A stretch of 64,000 nt of DNA from JALYUA01 sp038239305 (GCA_038239305.1 JBBSEW010000006.1:1-64000), one strand, 5' to 3'. Positions 15,951-24,937 are shown, counted from the first letter of the stretch. Numbers and translations: made by a program. Notes: generated from the letters alone by a model not told the origin.

Positions 15951-17483
15951 TTGAAGAACAAGAAGACGGAGACGAAGACGACGGCGATGCGCACCGGCTC
16001 GTTCCCCGCGGGAATTCTCCTGACCGTCGTCGCCTTCGCCGCGGGGTGCGCGACGTCGACGCCGGCTCCACAGGCGTCGTCTCCTCCGGCCGGCGGATCG
16101 AAGCCGGCGGCGACCTGCCGCGCCACGCTCGGCATCGAAGCGATCCCGATCTCGCGAGCGCTGCGGAAGTCGCTCTCGCTTCCGAAGGACCACAAAGGCG
16201 CCCTCGTCGGCGAAGTGCTGCCCGGCGGTCCCGCCGCACGGGCGGGAATCCTCCGCCACGACGTCGTGATGCAGATCGGCTCCGCTTCTGTCTCGAACGA
16301 CTGCGACTTCGTCGATGCGGCCTTCGCGCGCTCCTGCGAACCCGTGCGAGTCGTCGTGTGGCGCGCCGGCGCGGCCGTCGATGTCACGATCGTTCCGACC
16401 GACCAGGACTCCTTTCTCGAACGGAGCTGTCACGACGGAGTCGTGAGCGCGTGTTTTCGCCAGGCGTTCGACCTGGGGAGCCGCAGCCGGGGCGACGGTT
16501 CGGACCGGGACCGCGCGCTCGCGCTCCTGGAGAGCGCCTGCCAGTCGGGCTCCGCCGACGCGTGCGCCCGCGAGGCGCTCTTTCTCACCGACCGTCCGGC
16601 TCGCGCTCGAGACGCAATCGCGGCGGCCGGCCGCGCCTGCGATCTCGGAAGCGCCGGCGGATGCGCTCAACTCGGTTTTCTCTACGCGACGGGAACCCTC
16701 GTGACGAAAGACGACCGGAGAGCGACCCCGCTCTACGTCCGGTCCTGCGACCTGGGGGACGCGCAAGGCTGCTACAACGCCGGAGTCATGTCCGACGACG
16801 GCCGCGGCGTCCCGCGCGACGCCGCGAAAGCCGTGGCCCGGTACGAAGAGGCGTGCGAGATGGGAAGCTCGAGCGCCTGCACGAACCTCGGATTCCACTT
16901 CGAGAAGGGTCGCGGCGTCTCGAAGAACAGCGCGCGAGCGTTCGCGCTCTACGAAAAAGGCTGCTCGCCTTCGAGCTGCCAGCCCTCGAACCTGACGGGC
17001 TGCATCAACGTCGGGCGATCCTATCGGGACGGGCTCGGAGTCGCCCCCGATCCAACGCGCGCGGCGACGATCTTCCGGGAGGCCTGCAGCCGGAAACCGG
17101 CAGACCGTGACCCCGACGCGGGCGGCAGCCGCTCACGCGCCTGTTCTCTGCTCGGTGACCTGTATCTCGACGGCAAGGGAGTCGAGAAGGACGCTCCGCG
17201 GGGGCTCGAGCTCTTAGAGCGCGGCTGTGAGAGCGGCGACTCGTTCGGCTGTTTCAACGCGGGTGCGGTCTATTCGGCCGGAAAGGGCGAAGCGGACGCG
17301 GAGAAGGCCGCATCCTTCTTTGCGCGGGCATGCCAGGCCGGGGACGCCGACGGCTGTCTGCAGATCGCCGCGGCGTACGAAAAGGGCAAAGGCGTCTCCC
17401 GCGATCCCCGCCGCGCCGCGGACCTCTACCGGAAGGCCTGCGAGGGCGGATCCACGGAAGCCTGTGCGAAGAAAGCACACTGA
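15951..17483 (+). CDS. Cysteine-rich Sel1-repeat lipoprotein with PDZ-like domain
   Basis: 510 residues from a TTG at 15951, which has GAGAGGAG at good spacing; an ATG at 15987 is the alternative. The lipoprotein signal ends VVAFAAGC. Residues about 55-145 contain a PDZ-like domain (HKGALVGEVLPGGPAARAGI, RHDVVMQIGSASV). About eight Sel1-type repeats of roughly 36 residues follow, most with two cysteines (for example CYNAGVMSDDGRGVPRDA and CTNLGFHFEKGRGVSKN). Paired cysteines per repeat recall the disulfide-stapled Helicobacter cysteine-rich Sel1 proteins. It probably acts as an extracytoplasmic scaffold. The PDZ-Sel1 combination is uncommon in my experience. Confidence 0.82.
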   Translation: MKNKKTETKTTAMRTGSFPAGILLTVVAFAAGCATSTPAPQASSPPAGGSKPAATCRATLGIEAIPISRALRKSLSLPKDHKGALVGEVLPGGPAARAGILRHDVVMQIGSASVSNDCDFVDAAFARSCEPVRVVVWRAGAAVDVTIVPTDQDSFLERSCHDGVVSACFRQAFDLGSRSRGDGSDRDRALALLESACQSGSADACAREALFLTDRPARARDAIAAAGRACDLGSAGGCAQLGFLYATGTLVTKDDRRATPLYVRSCDLGDAQGCYNAGVMSDDGRGVPRDAAKAVARYEEACEMGSSSACTNLGFHFEKGRGVSKNSARAFALYEKGCSPSSCQPSNLTGCINVGRSYRDGLGVAPDPTRAATIFREACSRKPADRDPDAGGSRSRACSLLGDLYLDGKGVEKDAPRGLELLERGCESGDSFGCFNAGAVYSAGKGEADAEKAASFFARACQAGDADGCLQIAAAYEKGKGVSRDPRRAADLYRKACEGGSTEACAKKAH

Positions 17484-17529
17484 CGAGATGGAGAGAGGGG
17501 GGTTCTTTCCATCCTCCCGATATCCACCT

Positions 17530-17568
17530 GATTCGATAGTTCGATCGATCGCGAGATCGCGAGATCCT
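17530..17568. repeat. GATCGCGA octamer repeat
   Basis: GATTCGATAGTTCGATCGATC is followed by tandem GATCGCGA units between convergent genes. It is near-identical to 46661-46721 and belongs to the octamer repeat class. No terminator is evident in this gap. Confidence 0.6.
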
Positions 17569-17591
17569 TCTGCCGGCTGACAGCTAGCGTC

Positions 17592-19610
17592 CTACCATAC
17601 GTCGCAGCGCTCGGCCGGCGGGCGGACCATCGCCGAGCCCGGCTTGCACGAGAACGCCTTCTGGAACTCCGGGAGGTTCGAGAGCGGACCGATCACCCGG
17701 TATTTCCCGATCGGATGGGGATCGCCCTGCACCATCGTCCTCGCGAATTCCGGACGGACGGCGTCGCCGCGGAACTGTCCCCACGCGATGAAGAACTGCT
17801 GGTCCGGCGTAAATCCCTCGACGTCCGGCAACGGAGCCTTCCCCCTCTGCGAGAGCTGGAACGCGCGGTAGGCGATGCGCGCGCCCGCCAGATCTCCGAT
17901 ACTCTCGCCCAGGACCAGCTTGCCGTTGTGGTGGATTCCGGGCTCCACGAAATAGCCGTCGAACTGCCTCACCACGCAGGCGGCCTTCTCCTGAAACCGC
18001 TTGAGATCTTCGTCGCTCCACCAGTTGCTCAGCCGCCCCTGGGCGTCGTACTGGGCCCCCTGGTCGTCGAACCCGTGGCTGATCTCGTGACCGATCACAA
18101 CTCCAATGGCGCCGTAGTTCACGGCGTGGCTCGCCTGCACGGAAAACGCAGGCGGTTGGAGGATCCCGGCCGGGAAGACGATCTCGTTCAGGAGCGGGTT
18201 GTAGTACGCGTTGGAGGTCGGCGGCGTCATCCCCCACCGGCCGCGATCCAGCGGCTTCCCGATCGTCGCAAGATTGTCCGCGACGTCGAAGATGCGGCCG
18301 GAGACGACATCTTCCCAGTAAGCATCCCGCCGGATCGACACGCCGCTGTAGTCCTTCCACCGATCCGGGTAGCCGACCTTCGGATTGAACGTGGCGAGCT
18401 TTTCGAGGGCGCGCTCCCGGGTTTTCGGGCCCATCCAGTCCAGGCCCTGGAGGATCTCGTGCATCGCCACGCGCAGGTTTCCGACGAGCTCCTGGATCCG
18501 GGCCTTCGCTTCCGGCGGAAAATATCTTTCAACGTACTTCCGGCCGAGGGCTTCGCCGAGCAGCCCGTCCGTCGATTCGACGCAGCGCTTCCACCGGGGC
18601 TTCATCTCCTTCGCGCCGGAGAGGTACGCGCCCTTGAAGTCGAAGTCCTCCCGGACGAACGCATCCGACAGGGACGGAGCCGCGGAATCGAGAAGCTGCC
18701 ACTTGAGATAGATCTTCCAGTCGGCGAGAGACGTCGCCGAAAGCTGCCGATCGAATTCCCGGAGAAACCGCGGCTCCCCGACGTTCGCATCGCCCGGCGC
18801 GAGAGACAGGGCGCGGTAGTAGTCGTCCCAACGGAAGTGCGGCGTGAGCTTCTGAAGGTCGGCGAACGACGTGCGGTGGTCGGTCTCCCTGGGGTCGCGG
18901 AGCGCCACGTTGTCCAGCGAAGCCTCGGCGAGCCGCGTCTCCAGCCGCATGACGGTCGTTGCCTCCGCCTTCGCCCGCGCGTCGGCATCGCCCGCGAGCC
19001 GGAAGATCGCGGCCATGTGCGCGAGGTACTTCGCGCGGGCCTCCTGGAAACGCGCTTCCTTCTTCACGTAATAGTCTCGGTCCGGCATTCCGAGGCCGCT
19101 CGCCCCGATCTTCGCGACCACCTCGGTCGGATTGTGGTTGTCGGACTCGCCGATGAGCGCGAAAGGCACCCGGATCCCGATCCTGTGGAGGTGCTGGATC
19201 ACGCCCTGCAGGTCCTTCGTGCCGTGAACGCGGTCGATCTCGGAGAGAAGCGGTGCGAGCGGCGCGACCCCGACGCGGTTTGCCTGCGCCTCGTCCATGC
19301 ACGCCCCGTAAAAATCTCCTATGAGACGCTCGACGGACCCCTCCGCCGCCGGCGCGGACGACACCTCGTCCAGGATCTCGCGGAGCTTCTCCTTCGTGGT
19401 TTCACCCGCCGCCCAGCGCCGGCTCCAACGCGGCATCGAGGGCGGAATCGGATTGTTCGCCCGCCAGCTCCCGTTCGCGAAGGCGTAGAAGTCGGTGCAG
19501 GGATCGGCACCGCGGTCCATGTCGGAGACTTCGACGCCCTGCGTTCCTGAGTCCGACGGTGCGGCGGCAAGAAGGAAAATGATGGCGAGAGCGGAGATCG
19601 TGGTTCGCAT
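17592..19610 (-). CDS. pepO: M13-family (neprilysin/PepO-like) zinc metallopeptidase
   Basis: 672 residues with a signal peptide (ISALAIIFLLAAAP). The mature protein begins with the M13 motif PCTDFYAFANGSW. Catalytic features: NAYYNPLLNEIVFPAGILQ, the zinc motif HEISH within VIGHEISHGFDD, and GESIGDLAG, where the third zinc ligand Glu and the Asp are kept although the family usually reads GENxAD. The C-terminus ends CDVW, like the CxxW end of neprilysins. It is full length and probably degrades peptides in the periplasm or outside. Confidence 0.93.
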   Translation of the reverse strand: MRTTISALAIIFLLAAAPSDSGTQGVEVSDMDRGADPCTDFYAFANGSWRANNPIPPSMPRWSRRWAAGETTKEKLREILDEVSSAPAAEGSVERLIGDFYGACMDEAQANRVGVAPLAPLLSEIDRVHGTKDLQGVIQHLHRIGIRVPFALIGESDNHNPTEVVAKIGASGLGMPDRDYYVKKEARFQEARAKYLAHMAAIFRLAGDADARAKAEATTVMRLETRLAEASLDNVALRDPRETDHRTSFADLQKLTPHFRWDDYYRALSLAPGDANVGEPRFLREFDRQLSATSLADWKIYLKWQLLDSAAPSLSDAFVREDFDFKGAYLSGAKEMKPRWKRCVESTDGLLGEALGRKYVERYFPPEAKARIQELVGNLRVAMHEILQGLDWMGPKTRERALEKLATFNPKVGYPDRWKDYSGVSIRRDAYWEDVVSGRIFDVADNLATIGKPLDRGRWGMTPPTSNAYYNPLLNEIVFPAGILQPPAFSVQASHAVNYGAIGVVIGHEISHGFDDQGAQYDAQGRLSNWWSDEDLKRFQEKAACVVRQFDGYFVEPGIHHNGKLVLGESIGDLAGARIAYRAFQLSQRGKAPLPDVEGFTPDQQFFIAWGQFRGDAVRPEFARTMVQGDPHPIGKYRVIGPLSNLPEFQKAFSCKPGSAMVRPPAERCDVW

Positions 19611-19626
19611 GGGAGCCTCGCGGTTG

Positions 19627-19672
19627 TCGGTCAGTGGTCAGTATTCAGTGGTCAGGATTCAGTGGTCGGTTT
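19627..19672. repeat. 7-bp tandem repeat (GTGGTCA/GTATTCA type)
   Basis: Six consecutive 7-bp units with consensus G(T/G)(G/A)(G/T)TCA lie between the pepO start and the basic microprotein. The 7-bp step is exact while the bases vary. Comparable heptamer arrays lie at 23934, 42109, 46585 and 52900. Confidence 0.65.
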
Positions 19673-19774
19673 CCGTCGCCGGAACACAGCAGTCCGCTCG
19701 CGACCCCGGCGGGCGTGGCTATCTTGGGAGCAGAATCGATGATGGAGGGCGGAGGGCGGATAACGGGAAACGGC

Positions 19775-19924
19775 TCACTTTCCCGTCTTCTTCTTCATCG
19801 CGCGCGAAACCTTTTTCTTCTTCACGCCCTCGCGCGAGTGACGCATGATCGTGTCTCCAGAGGGCTTCGCCGCCTTGCGCGCGGGCGGGCCCTTTGCCTT
19901 CGTCGCCGTATTCGCCTTTTTCAT
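19775..19924 (-). CDS. Small lysine-rich basic protein
   Basis: 49 residues from an ATG at 19924 with GGGAGAAGG upstream. The protein has about 15 Lys and 5 Arg and ends SRAMKKKTGK; the N-terminal part is AKGPPARKAAK-like. I do not recognise a family. It starts 14 bp after the Hcp-like gene on the same strand, so co-transcription is likely. A nucleic-acid-binding role, or a basic partner of Hcp, is speculation. Confidence 0.55.
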   Translation of the reverse strand: MKKANTATKAKGPPARKAAKPSGDTIMRHSREGVKKKKVSRAMKKKTGK

Positions 19925-19938
19925 CGCCTTCTCCCGGC

Positions 19939-20349
19939 TTACCGGAATCGCAGCGTGGTCTGGAAGTCCATCTTCCCGAAGTTGAGATCGATCTCCACGT
20001 ACTGGCCGGACATCATGACGTTCGTCACGATCACGTCCGTGAAGGAGACCCGCCGCCCTTCCTTGCCGACGGCCGAGGCTTCGAGTTGGAGCGTGGCCCT
20101 CGCTTTCACGCCGTCGGCGACCCATCGGAAGAGCACCGCCGTCGTCAGATTCGCGCTGAGGGCGGTCAGTCGCGCCTCGTGCACTTCGCCTCCGGGCGGA
20201 TGCGCGACTCCGCCGCCCGGTCCGGGCGGGGAGACCGTTTTGCCGAACTGGAACGACTCGATCGGAATCCAGCCGGCCCACACAGGGTCCTTCGCGTAGC
20301 CCGTCACGGTGCCGTGGCCGTCGTTCGAAATGAGCTGGAGATAGTTCAT
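19939..20349 (-). CDS. Hcp-like (type VI tube protein family) protein
   Basis: 136 residues from an ATG at 20349 with GGAGGGC upstream. The opening MNYLQLISNDGHG and the WIPIESFQFG segment match the Hcp fold's first strands, and the C-terminal strands (FTDVIVTNVMM, VEIDLNFGKMDFQT) fit its closing sheet. No other type VI secretion gene (vipA, vgrG, clpV, tss) lies in the window. It may be an orphan tube or effector carrier, or a member of the wider Hcp1 superfamily with another role. A Pro/Gly loop (SPPGPGGGVAHPPGG) is inserted after the first strands. Confidence 0.7.
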   Translation of the reverse strand: MNYLQLISNDGHGTVTGYAKDPVWAGWIPIESFQFGKTVSPPGPGGGVAHPPGGEVHEARLTALSANLTTAVLFRWVADGVKARATLQLEASAVGKEGRRVSFTDVIVTNVMMSGQYVEIDLNFGKMDFQTTLRFR

Positions 20350-20514
20350 GGAAAGCCCTCCTCTTCCGTTTCGCGCCTCCCGCCGTCCCGCCTTCCGCCT
20401 TCGAATTCCCGTTGCAGCCCACGGGCCCGGAATTCCGCTGGTTGTATGGGAACGGAGCATGACGAGTTTACAGAGGTTCACCGGCCAGAGAAACCGAATC
20501 GGGCACCCTGCCTC

Positions 20515-21933
20515 TCACCATGTCCGACGCAGGGGATGCGCCTCGGTGTTGAGCACCACGTGCTCGAAGTCGAGAGTCTCGTCCGGAGCCTCCAGCAGAT
20601 AGAGATACTTGAGCGTCTCGGCCAGGAAATAGCTCGGCATCAGGTCGCCTTTCTCCTTCGTCACGACGCTTTTCAGGACCGTGTAACCGGCCTCGGTCCG
20701 GCAGTGGGCGACGAGATCATCGAAGAAGCGGCGGCCCATCTCGCGATAGCGCGGGTCCTTCGTCGTTCGGGAAAGGACATACGCCGACTCCATGATCTCC
20801 GGGCGCAGCGCATATCCCGGATCCGTGACCTTCATCGTCCGGTAGTCGATGACCTCGGGCTCGAGACCACTGCCTGTCCACATGCGGAAGCAGGAGTCCT
20901 GAAGGCGGCGCGCCCGGCCGATATCGCCTCCGAGCGCCAGCACGGCCGGAAGGAATGCGTGCAGCGCGCCGAACTCCGTCGCCGTTCGCTCCCCCGTGTC
21001 CATGTCCACCTGCCCGTACCAGAGCCCTTGCGGCGTTTCGTCGGCCACGCGCGCGTTCAGGGCCTTCCGGCTCTCGTTCCACATCGACCGGCAGTCGGGG
21101 TCTCCGAACAGCAGCGAGCACTTGAGAAGGTATTCGTAGTACGAGTCGATCCCGCCGCCGACGTGGCTCGCGCGGCTGATCCAGGCGCCGGTCTCGACGT
21201 CGATCTCTTCTCCGACGAGACCGAGCCTCGAACGGCGCGAATGGAGGGCGACGATCGCTCTCTTCGCCTTCTCGAAAAAGATCGGCCTGTGGGTGAGCCG
21301 GGCGAGCGTCCCGAACTCGAGGACGAGCGTCCCGATCTCCGCCGGATTCGAGCGCGCGCCGCTCACGGCCCCCGTCCGCAGGTTCACGAACATGTAGGGC
21401 ATTCCGGTCGGGGATTCGAAGGCGGGGAGAAGGCGCGTGCCGAGGTCCTCCGCGAGCCGGAGCAGGCGCTCGTCTCCGGTCAGCTGGAATCCGGACAGGA
21501 GACCTCCGAGCAGCCGGATCGTGATCTCGAAGTTCTTGACCGGAATGTCCTTGTCGAACGAGAGCTTCGCGGCGATGAGGTCCCTCGTTCTCCGCGCTTC
21601 GTCGGTCAGGCCCATCAGGACCATCGTGTCGAGCGCGTCCACCGGTGTCATGAGCAGGGAGTCGCCGTACCAGTCGCGAACGGTTCCGCTCACCGGCCGC
21701 CATTCGTCATGCCCGGAGGCGTGAGTCTCGTACGAGCGCCATGCGAAAAGGAACTCGTCACGCACGCGCGCGGCCCGAACGGCGCGATCCTTGGAGGAGG
21801 AGAAGGAGGAGGAGGGCGGCGCCGGGAGACTCTCCGCCGCCCTGTCATAGCTCGAGGCGCCGGTCCCGCAGCCCGGAGCACACGCAAGAGCGGCCAGCAG
21901 GGCGGCGGCGAAGCAGAAGCGAACGGTTCTCAT
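20515..21933 (-). CDS. GH47 (class I alpha-mannosidase)-type lipoprotein
   Basis: 472 residues with a lipoprotein-type signal (LLAALACAPGC). GH47 motifs run in order: VDALDTMVLMGL, FEITIRLLGGLLSGFQLTGD, GARSNPAEIGTLVLEFGTL, GGGIDSYYEYLLK, ALRPEIMESAYVLSR, MPSYFLAETLKYLYLL, and the C-terminal VLNTEAHPL whose Thr coordinates calcium in characterised enzymes. GH47 enzymes trim alpha-1,2-mannose, mostly in the eukaryotic ER/Golgi; bacterial members are uncommon. Length and motif order are complete, so activity is plausible. No other glycan gene adjoins it. Confidence 0.88.
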   Translation of the reverse strand: MRTVRFCFAAALLAALACAPGCGTGASSYDRAAESLPAPPSSSFSSSKDRAVRAARVRDEFLFAWRSYETHASGHDEWRPVSGTVRDWYGDSLLMTPVDALDTMVLMGLTDEARRTRDLIAAKLSFDKDIPVKNFEITIRLLGGLLSGFQLTGDERLLRLAEDLGTRLLPAFESPTGMPYMFVNLRTGAVSGARSNPAEIGTLVLEFGTLARLTHRPIFFEKAKRAIVALHSRRSRLGLVGEEIDVETGAWISRASHVGGGIDSYYEYLLKCSLLFGDPDCRSMWNESRKALNARVADETPQGLWYGQVDMDTGERTATEFGALHAFLPAVLALGGDIGRARRLQDSCFRMWTGSGLEPEVIDYRTMKVTDPGYALRPEIMESAYVLSRTTKDPRYREMGRRFFDDLVAHCRTEAGYTVLKSVVTKEKGDLMPSYFLAETLKYLYLLEAPDETLDFEHVVLNTEAHPLRRTW

Positions 21934-22068
21934 GACGGCGGAGGTCGAATTGTAGCCTCGGAGAACGAAATCCCGGGCGGTGACCGATGAGATCGCGCGG
22001 TCTGCGCTTCTTCGGCTTCGGATTCGGGTCGAACGCCTGCTAGCATCCGCCGCAAGAGGGGGGCACCA

Positions 22069-23889
22069 ATGGCCGAGTCACGCCGGGAATTCCTCGCACG
22101 CACCGCCGTCGGTATCGTCGGAGCGGCGGCGGCCTCCACGGCCGTTGCGAAAGGACAGGCGTCCGCCTCGGACCCGAAGGTCACGCCGCGCGCCGAAGCC
22201 ATGCCGCCCGTTTTCGGGACCGCGCCACCGGTCGGGCCGGAGGTCAGTGTCGCGACGTTCGCGGAGGCGGAGAAGCTCGTCCGCTTCGAGCTCACGCCGC
22301 GCGACCGCGCGCAGGCCGCCGGCAATTGGCGCGAGGCCATGGCCGGCGTGTACGAACGGCGCACGGGCCCGAGAAAGGTCAAGATCGAGGACTCGGTCGC
22401 TCCGGCCTCCCGCTGGGATCCGATGATCCCGGGCGTGCCTCCCGGCCCCTCGAAAGACCGGTTCCTCCCGAGCAAGGCCGATCCGGGCCCGCTGCCGCGC
22501 AAAGACGACGACATCGCTTTCGCGCCCGTGACGGCGCTGTCGCACTGGATCGCATCACGAGCGCTGACGTCGGAGCGGCTCACGAACATCTACCTGGCGC
22601 GCATCGAGCGTTTCGATCCGAAGTTGAAATGTGTCATCACGGTGACGCGCGAGCTCGCGCTGCAGCAGGCGCGCCGGGCCGACCAGGAGATCGCGGCCGG
22701 CCAGTATCGAGGCCCCCTGCACGGGATTCCCTGGGGCACCAAGGACCTTCTCGACACGAAGGGCATCCGAACGACCTACGGCGCGGAGCCCTTTCGCAAC
22801 CGCGTTCCGGACGCCGACGGAGCCGTCGTCGCGCGGCTGCACCACGTGGGCGCGGTGCTCGTCGCCAAGCTCAGCCTCGGGGCGCTGGCCTTGAACGACG
22901 TGTGGTTCGGCGGCCAGACCATGAACCCCTGGCTCATCGAAGAGGGCTCGGGCGGGAGCAGCGCCGGGCCGGGAGCCGCGACGTCGGCGGCGCTCGTCGG
23001 CTTTTCCATTGGAAGCGAGACCGAGGGCAGCATCATGGATCCGTCCATGCGCTGCGGCGTGACCGGAATGCGGCCGACCTTCGGCCGCGTGCCGCGTACG
23101 GGCGCGATGACGCTCTGCTGGTCGCTCGACAAGCTCGGCCCCATCACCCGCGGCGTCGAGGACACGCTTCTCGTGGTCTCCGCGATCTCGGGCCCCGACC
23201 CGGGCGATCTCTCGAGCGTCCCCAGCCACCTCGATTTCGACGCCGCGGGCCCCGTGAAAGGCCTCCGCGTGGGCTACTTCCCCGGGTGGATGAATGAAAA
23301 CCCCGCCACGGAAGTGGATCGCGCGGCGCTCGAGACCGTCCGGCGGATCGGCATGACGCCCATCGAAGTGACGCTCCCCGACTGGCCGTACGGCTCGCTC
23401 AACACGATCCTGTTCGCCGAGGCAGCCGCCGCGTTCGAGGAACTGACGCTCTCGCACGGACTCGATCAGCTCGCGATGCAGGTTCCGGACGCCTGGCCGA
23501 ACACGTTCCGGCAGGCCCGATTTCTCTCGGCCGTCGATTTCGTCCAGGCCGACCGCATGCGTCGCAAGGTCGCGGGGGAGATGGCGCGCATCTTCGAGAA
23601 GGTGGATCTCCTGCTCGTCCCGTCCCTGCGCGACGAGATCCTGACGATCACGAACTTCACGGGGCATCCCGCGCTGACGCTTCCCGCGGGAGTCATCGAG
23701 GTCGGCCAGGCCCGAAGCGACTGGGCGCCCGATCCCGCTCACCCGATGCCGACCTTCTCGCCGAAGCGGCGCGTACCGCACGGCGTGACCCTGGTGGGAA
23801 AGCTGTTCGACGAGGGAACGATCGGACGCGCCGGAATCGCTCTCGAACGGGCGTTCGGGGTATCGACGAAGCGGCCGCCGGGGTTTTGA
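22069..23889 (+). CDS. Tat-exported amidase-signature hydrolase
   Basis: 606 residues with a GAGGGGGG-type ribosome binding site. The N-terminus has a twin-arginine signal (SRREFLARTAVGIVGAAAAS). The amidase signature fold is clear: lysine in WGTKDLLDTKG, Ser-rich GSGGSSAGPGAATSAALVG with the cis-Ser, and nucleophile region SIGSETEGSIMDPS. It is larger than GatA and not near gatB or gatC, so it is not the tRNA amidotransferase. It probably hydrolyses an amide in the periplasm; the substrate is unknown. Confidence 0.9.
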   Translation: MAESRREFLARTAVGIVGAAAASTAVAKGQASASDPKVTPRAEAMPPVFGTAPPVGPEVSVATFAEAEKLVRFELTPRDRAQAAGNWREAMAGVYERRTGPRKVKIEDSVAPASRWDPMIPGVPPGPSKDRFLPSKADPGPLPRKDDDIAFAPVTALSHWIASRALTSERLTNIYLARIERFDPKLKCVITVTRELALQQARRADQEIAAGQYRGPLHGIPWGTKDLLDTKGIRTTYGAEPFRNRVPDADGAVVARLHHVGAVLVAKLSLGALALNDVWFGGQTMNPWLIEEGSGGSSAGPGAATSAALVGFSIGSETEGSIMDPSMRCGVTGMRPTFGRVPRTGAMTLCWSLDKLGPITRGVEDTLLVVSAISGPDPGDLSSVPSHLDFDAAGPVKGLRVGYFPGWMNENPATEVDRAALETVRRIGMTPIEVTLPDWPYGSLNTILFAEAAAAFEELTLSHGLDQLAMQVPDAWPNTFRQARFLSAVDFVQADRMRRKVAGEMARIFEKVDLLLVPSLRDEILTITNFTGHPALTLPAGVIEVGQARSDWAPDPAHPMPTFSPKRRVPHGVTLVGKLFDEGTIGRAGIALERAFGVSTKRPPGF

Positions 23890-23933
23890 GGCCTCTTAGA
23901 GGGGAGTTGCAGCTTCTGAGTTGTGTGTCGTTC

Positions 23934-23990
23934 TGAGTTCTGAGTTCTGAGTTCTGAGTTCTGATTTTCTCAGTTCTCAGTTCTCAGTCT
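23934..23990. repeat. TTCTGAG/TTCTCAG heptamer tandem repeat
   Basis: About five TTCTGAG units are followed by three TTCTCAG units, all in exact 7-bp steps, in the gap between the amidase gene and the convergent basic-protein gene. This is the most regular array of the heptamer class in the window. Confidence 0.75.
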
Positions 23991-24091
23991 ACGTTTCAGT
24001 CCTGACGAAACCGGTCCGACTCAGATTCAAGATTCAAGATCCAAAACTCAAGGTCGGGTGACCGGACCGGTGCCGACCGCTCTCATCTTTT

Positions 24092-24937
24092 TTACTCTTT
24101 CCCCGGCCGGTCATCGTCCAGATACTCCTCCGGAACGTCGTCTACCGGAAACTGGCGCGTCCGTACGGGGCCCTGGTCGGCATCGGGAGCATTCTCGACG
24201 CCGCTGACGATTCCGGCCTCGTAGGACTGGCCCTCTTCGATCAGCTCCTCCACGCTCTCCGAGTCGGCGATCTCCGCCCGCGACAGACCTTCCGTATCCC
24301 CGGACTGGCCTCCCGACTCTGCACCGATCCCGCGCGGGTCGAGGGGGTCGCCGACTTCCTGGTCCGCGTCGGCCCGACGCCGCTTCCGGGGAAGCGTCTG
24401 GTTACCGACCTGCTCATCCGACCGCACCTCGACGAGACCACCCTGTCTGGGAGCCGAGCTCTTCTTCGCCGGCGCGGAGCGGGAAGCCGCGGCTCGCGGG
24501 GAGGGCTTGAGGCCCGTCGATCTCGTCATGCTCGTTGCGTTCTTCGCGTTCTTCGGGTTCTTCGGGTTCTTCGCGTTTTTCGCTGCGGGGCGGGAGGCCT
24601 TCCGGGCCGGCCCGGTCTTATTCGCGGCCGAACGGGCTGACGAGCGCTTGGCCGGAGCTCCGGAACGCTTTCGCGACGTCGCTTTCCCGGAAGACCTTAC
24701 CCCTGCTTTCGCGGTTCTTTTCGCAGCCGGGCGGGACCGGTTCACGGATTTTGATTTCCCGGACTTCGCCGTTTTCCCGGTCTTTCCCGCTTTTCCCGTC
24801 TTTCCCGACGACCTCCGGGCGTTCGCGCCCGACGCCTTCCGGGCTTTCGCGGCGCTCGCGGATTTCGCGGGCTTGCGGGACTTTATGGATTTCACAGATT
24901 CGACGGATTTCCTCTTCGCGCTCTTTTTCTTCGACAT
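24092..24937 (-). CDS. Bipartite H1-like basic / acidic protein
   Basis: 281 residues. Residues 1 to about 165 are almost all Lys, Ala, Ser, Arg and Thr, with internal repeats (KTGKAGKTGKTAKSGKSK, KNPKNPKNAKNA). Residues about 170-281 switch to an acidic, non-repetitive domain (ADSESVEELIEEGQSYEAG, PVDDVPEEYLDDDRPGKE). The basic half resembles histone H1 or AlgP tails. I do not recognise the acidic half. The two halves could interact or condense with nucleic acid (inference). The internal repeats make length variation between strains likely. Confidence 0.7.
   Translation of the reverse strand: MSKKKSAKRKSVESVKSIKSRKPAKSASAAKARKASGANARRSSGKTGKAGKTGKTAKSGKSKSVNRSRPAAKRTAKAGVRSSGKATSRKRSGAPAKRSSARSAANKTGPARKASRPAAKNAKNPKNPKNAKNATSMTRSTGLKPSPRAAASRSAPAKKSSAPRQGGLVEVRSDEQVGNQTLPRKRRRADADQEVGDPLDPRGIGAESGGQSGDTEGLSRAEIADSESVEELIEEGQSYEAGIVSGVENAPDADQGPVRTRQFPVDDVPEEYLDDDRPGKE

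Noticed and set aside
17715..19550. A 611-codon frame antisense to the M13 peptidase.
   Set aside because: It is a shadow of the peptidase gene, which has full family motifs on the other strand; high third-position GC creates long antisense frames.
19939..20349. Type VI secretion locus.
   Set aside because: Only an Hcp-like gene is found; no sheath, baseplate, ATPase or VgrG gene lies in the window.
22069..23889. GatA subunit of the tRNA amidotransferase.
   Set aside because: It carries a Tat export signal, has an extra N-terminal region of about 150 residues, and is not near gatB or gatC.
23918..23990. Possible CRISPR array.
   Set aside because: The repeat unit is only 7 bp with no spacers, and no cas genes are near.
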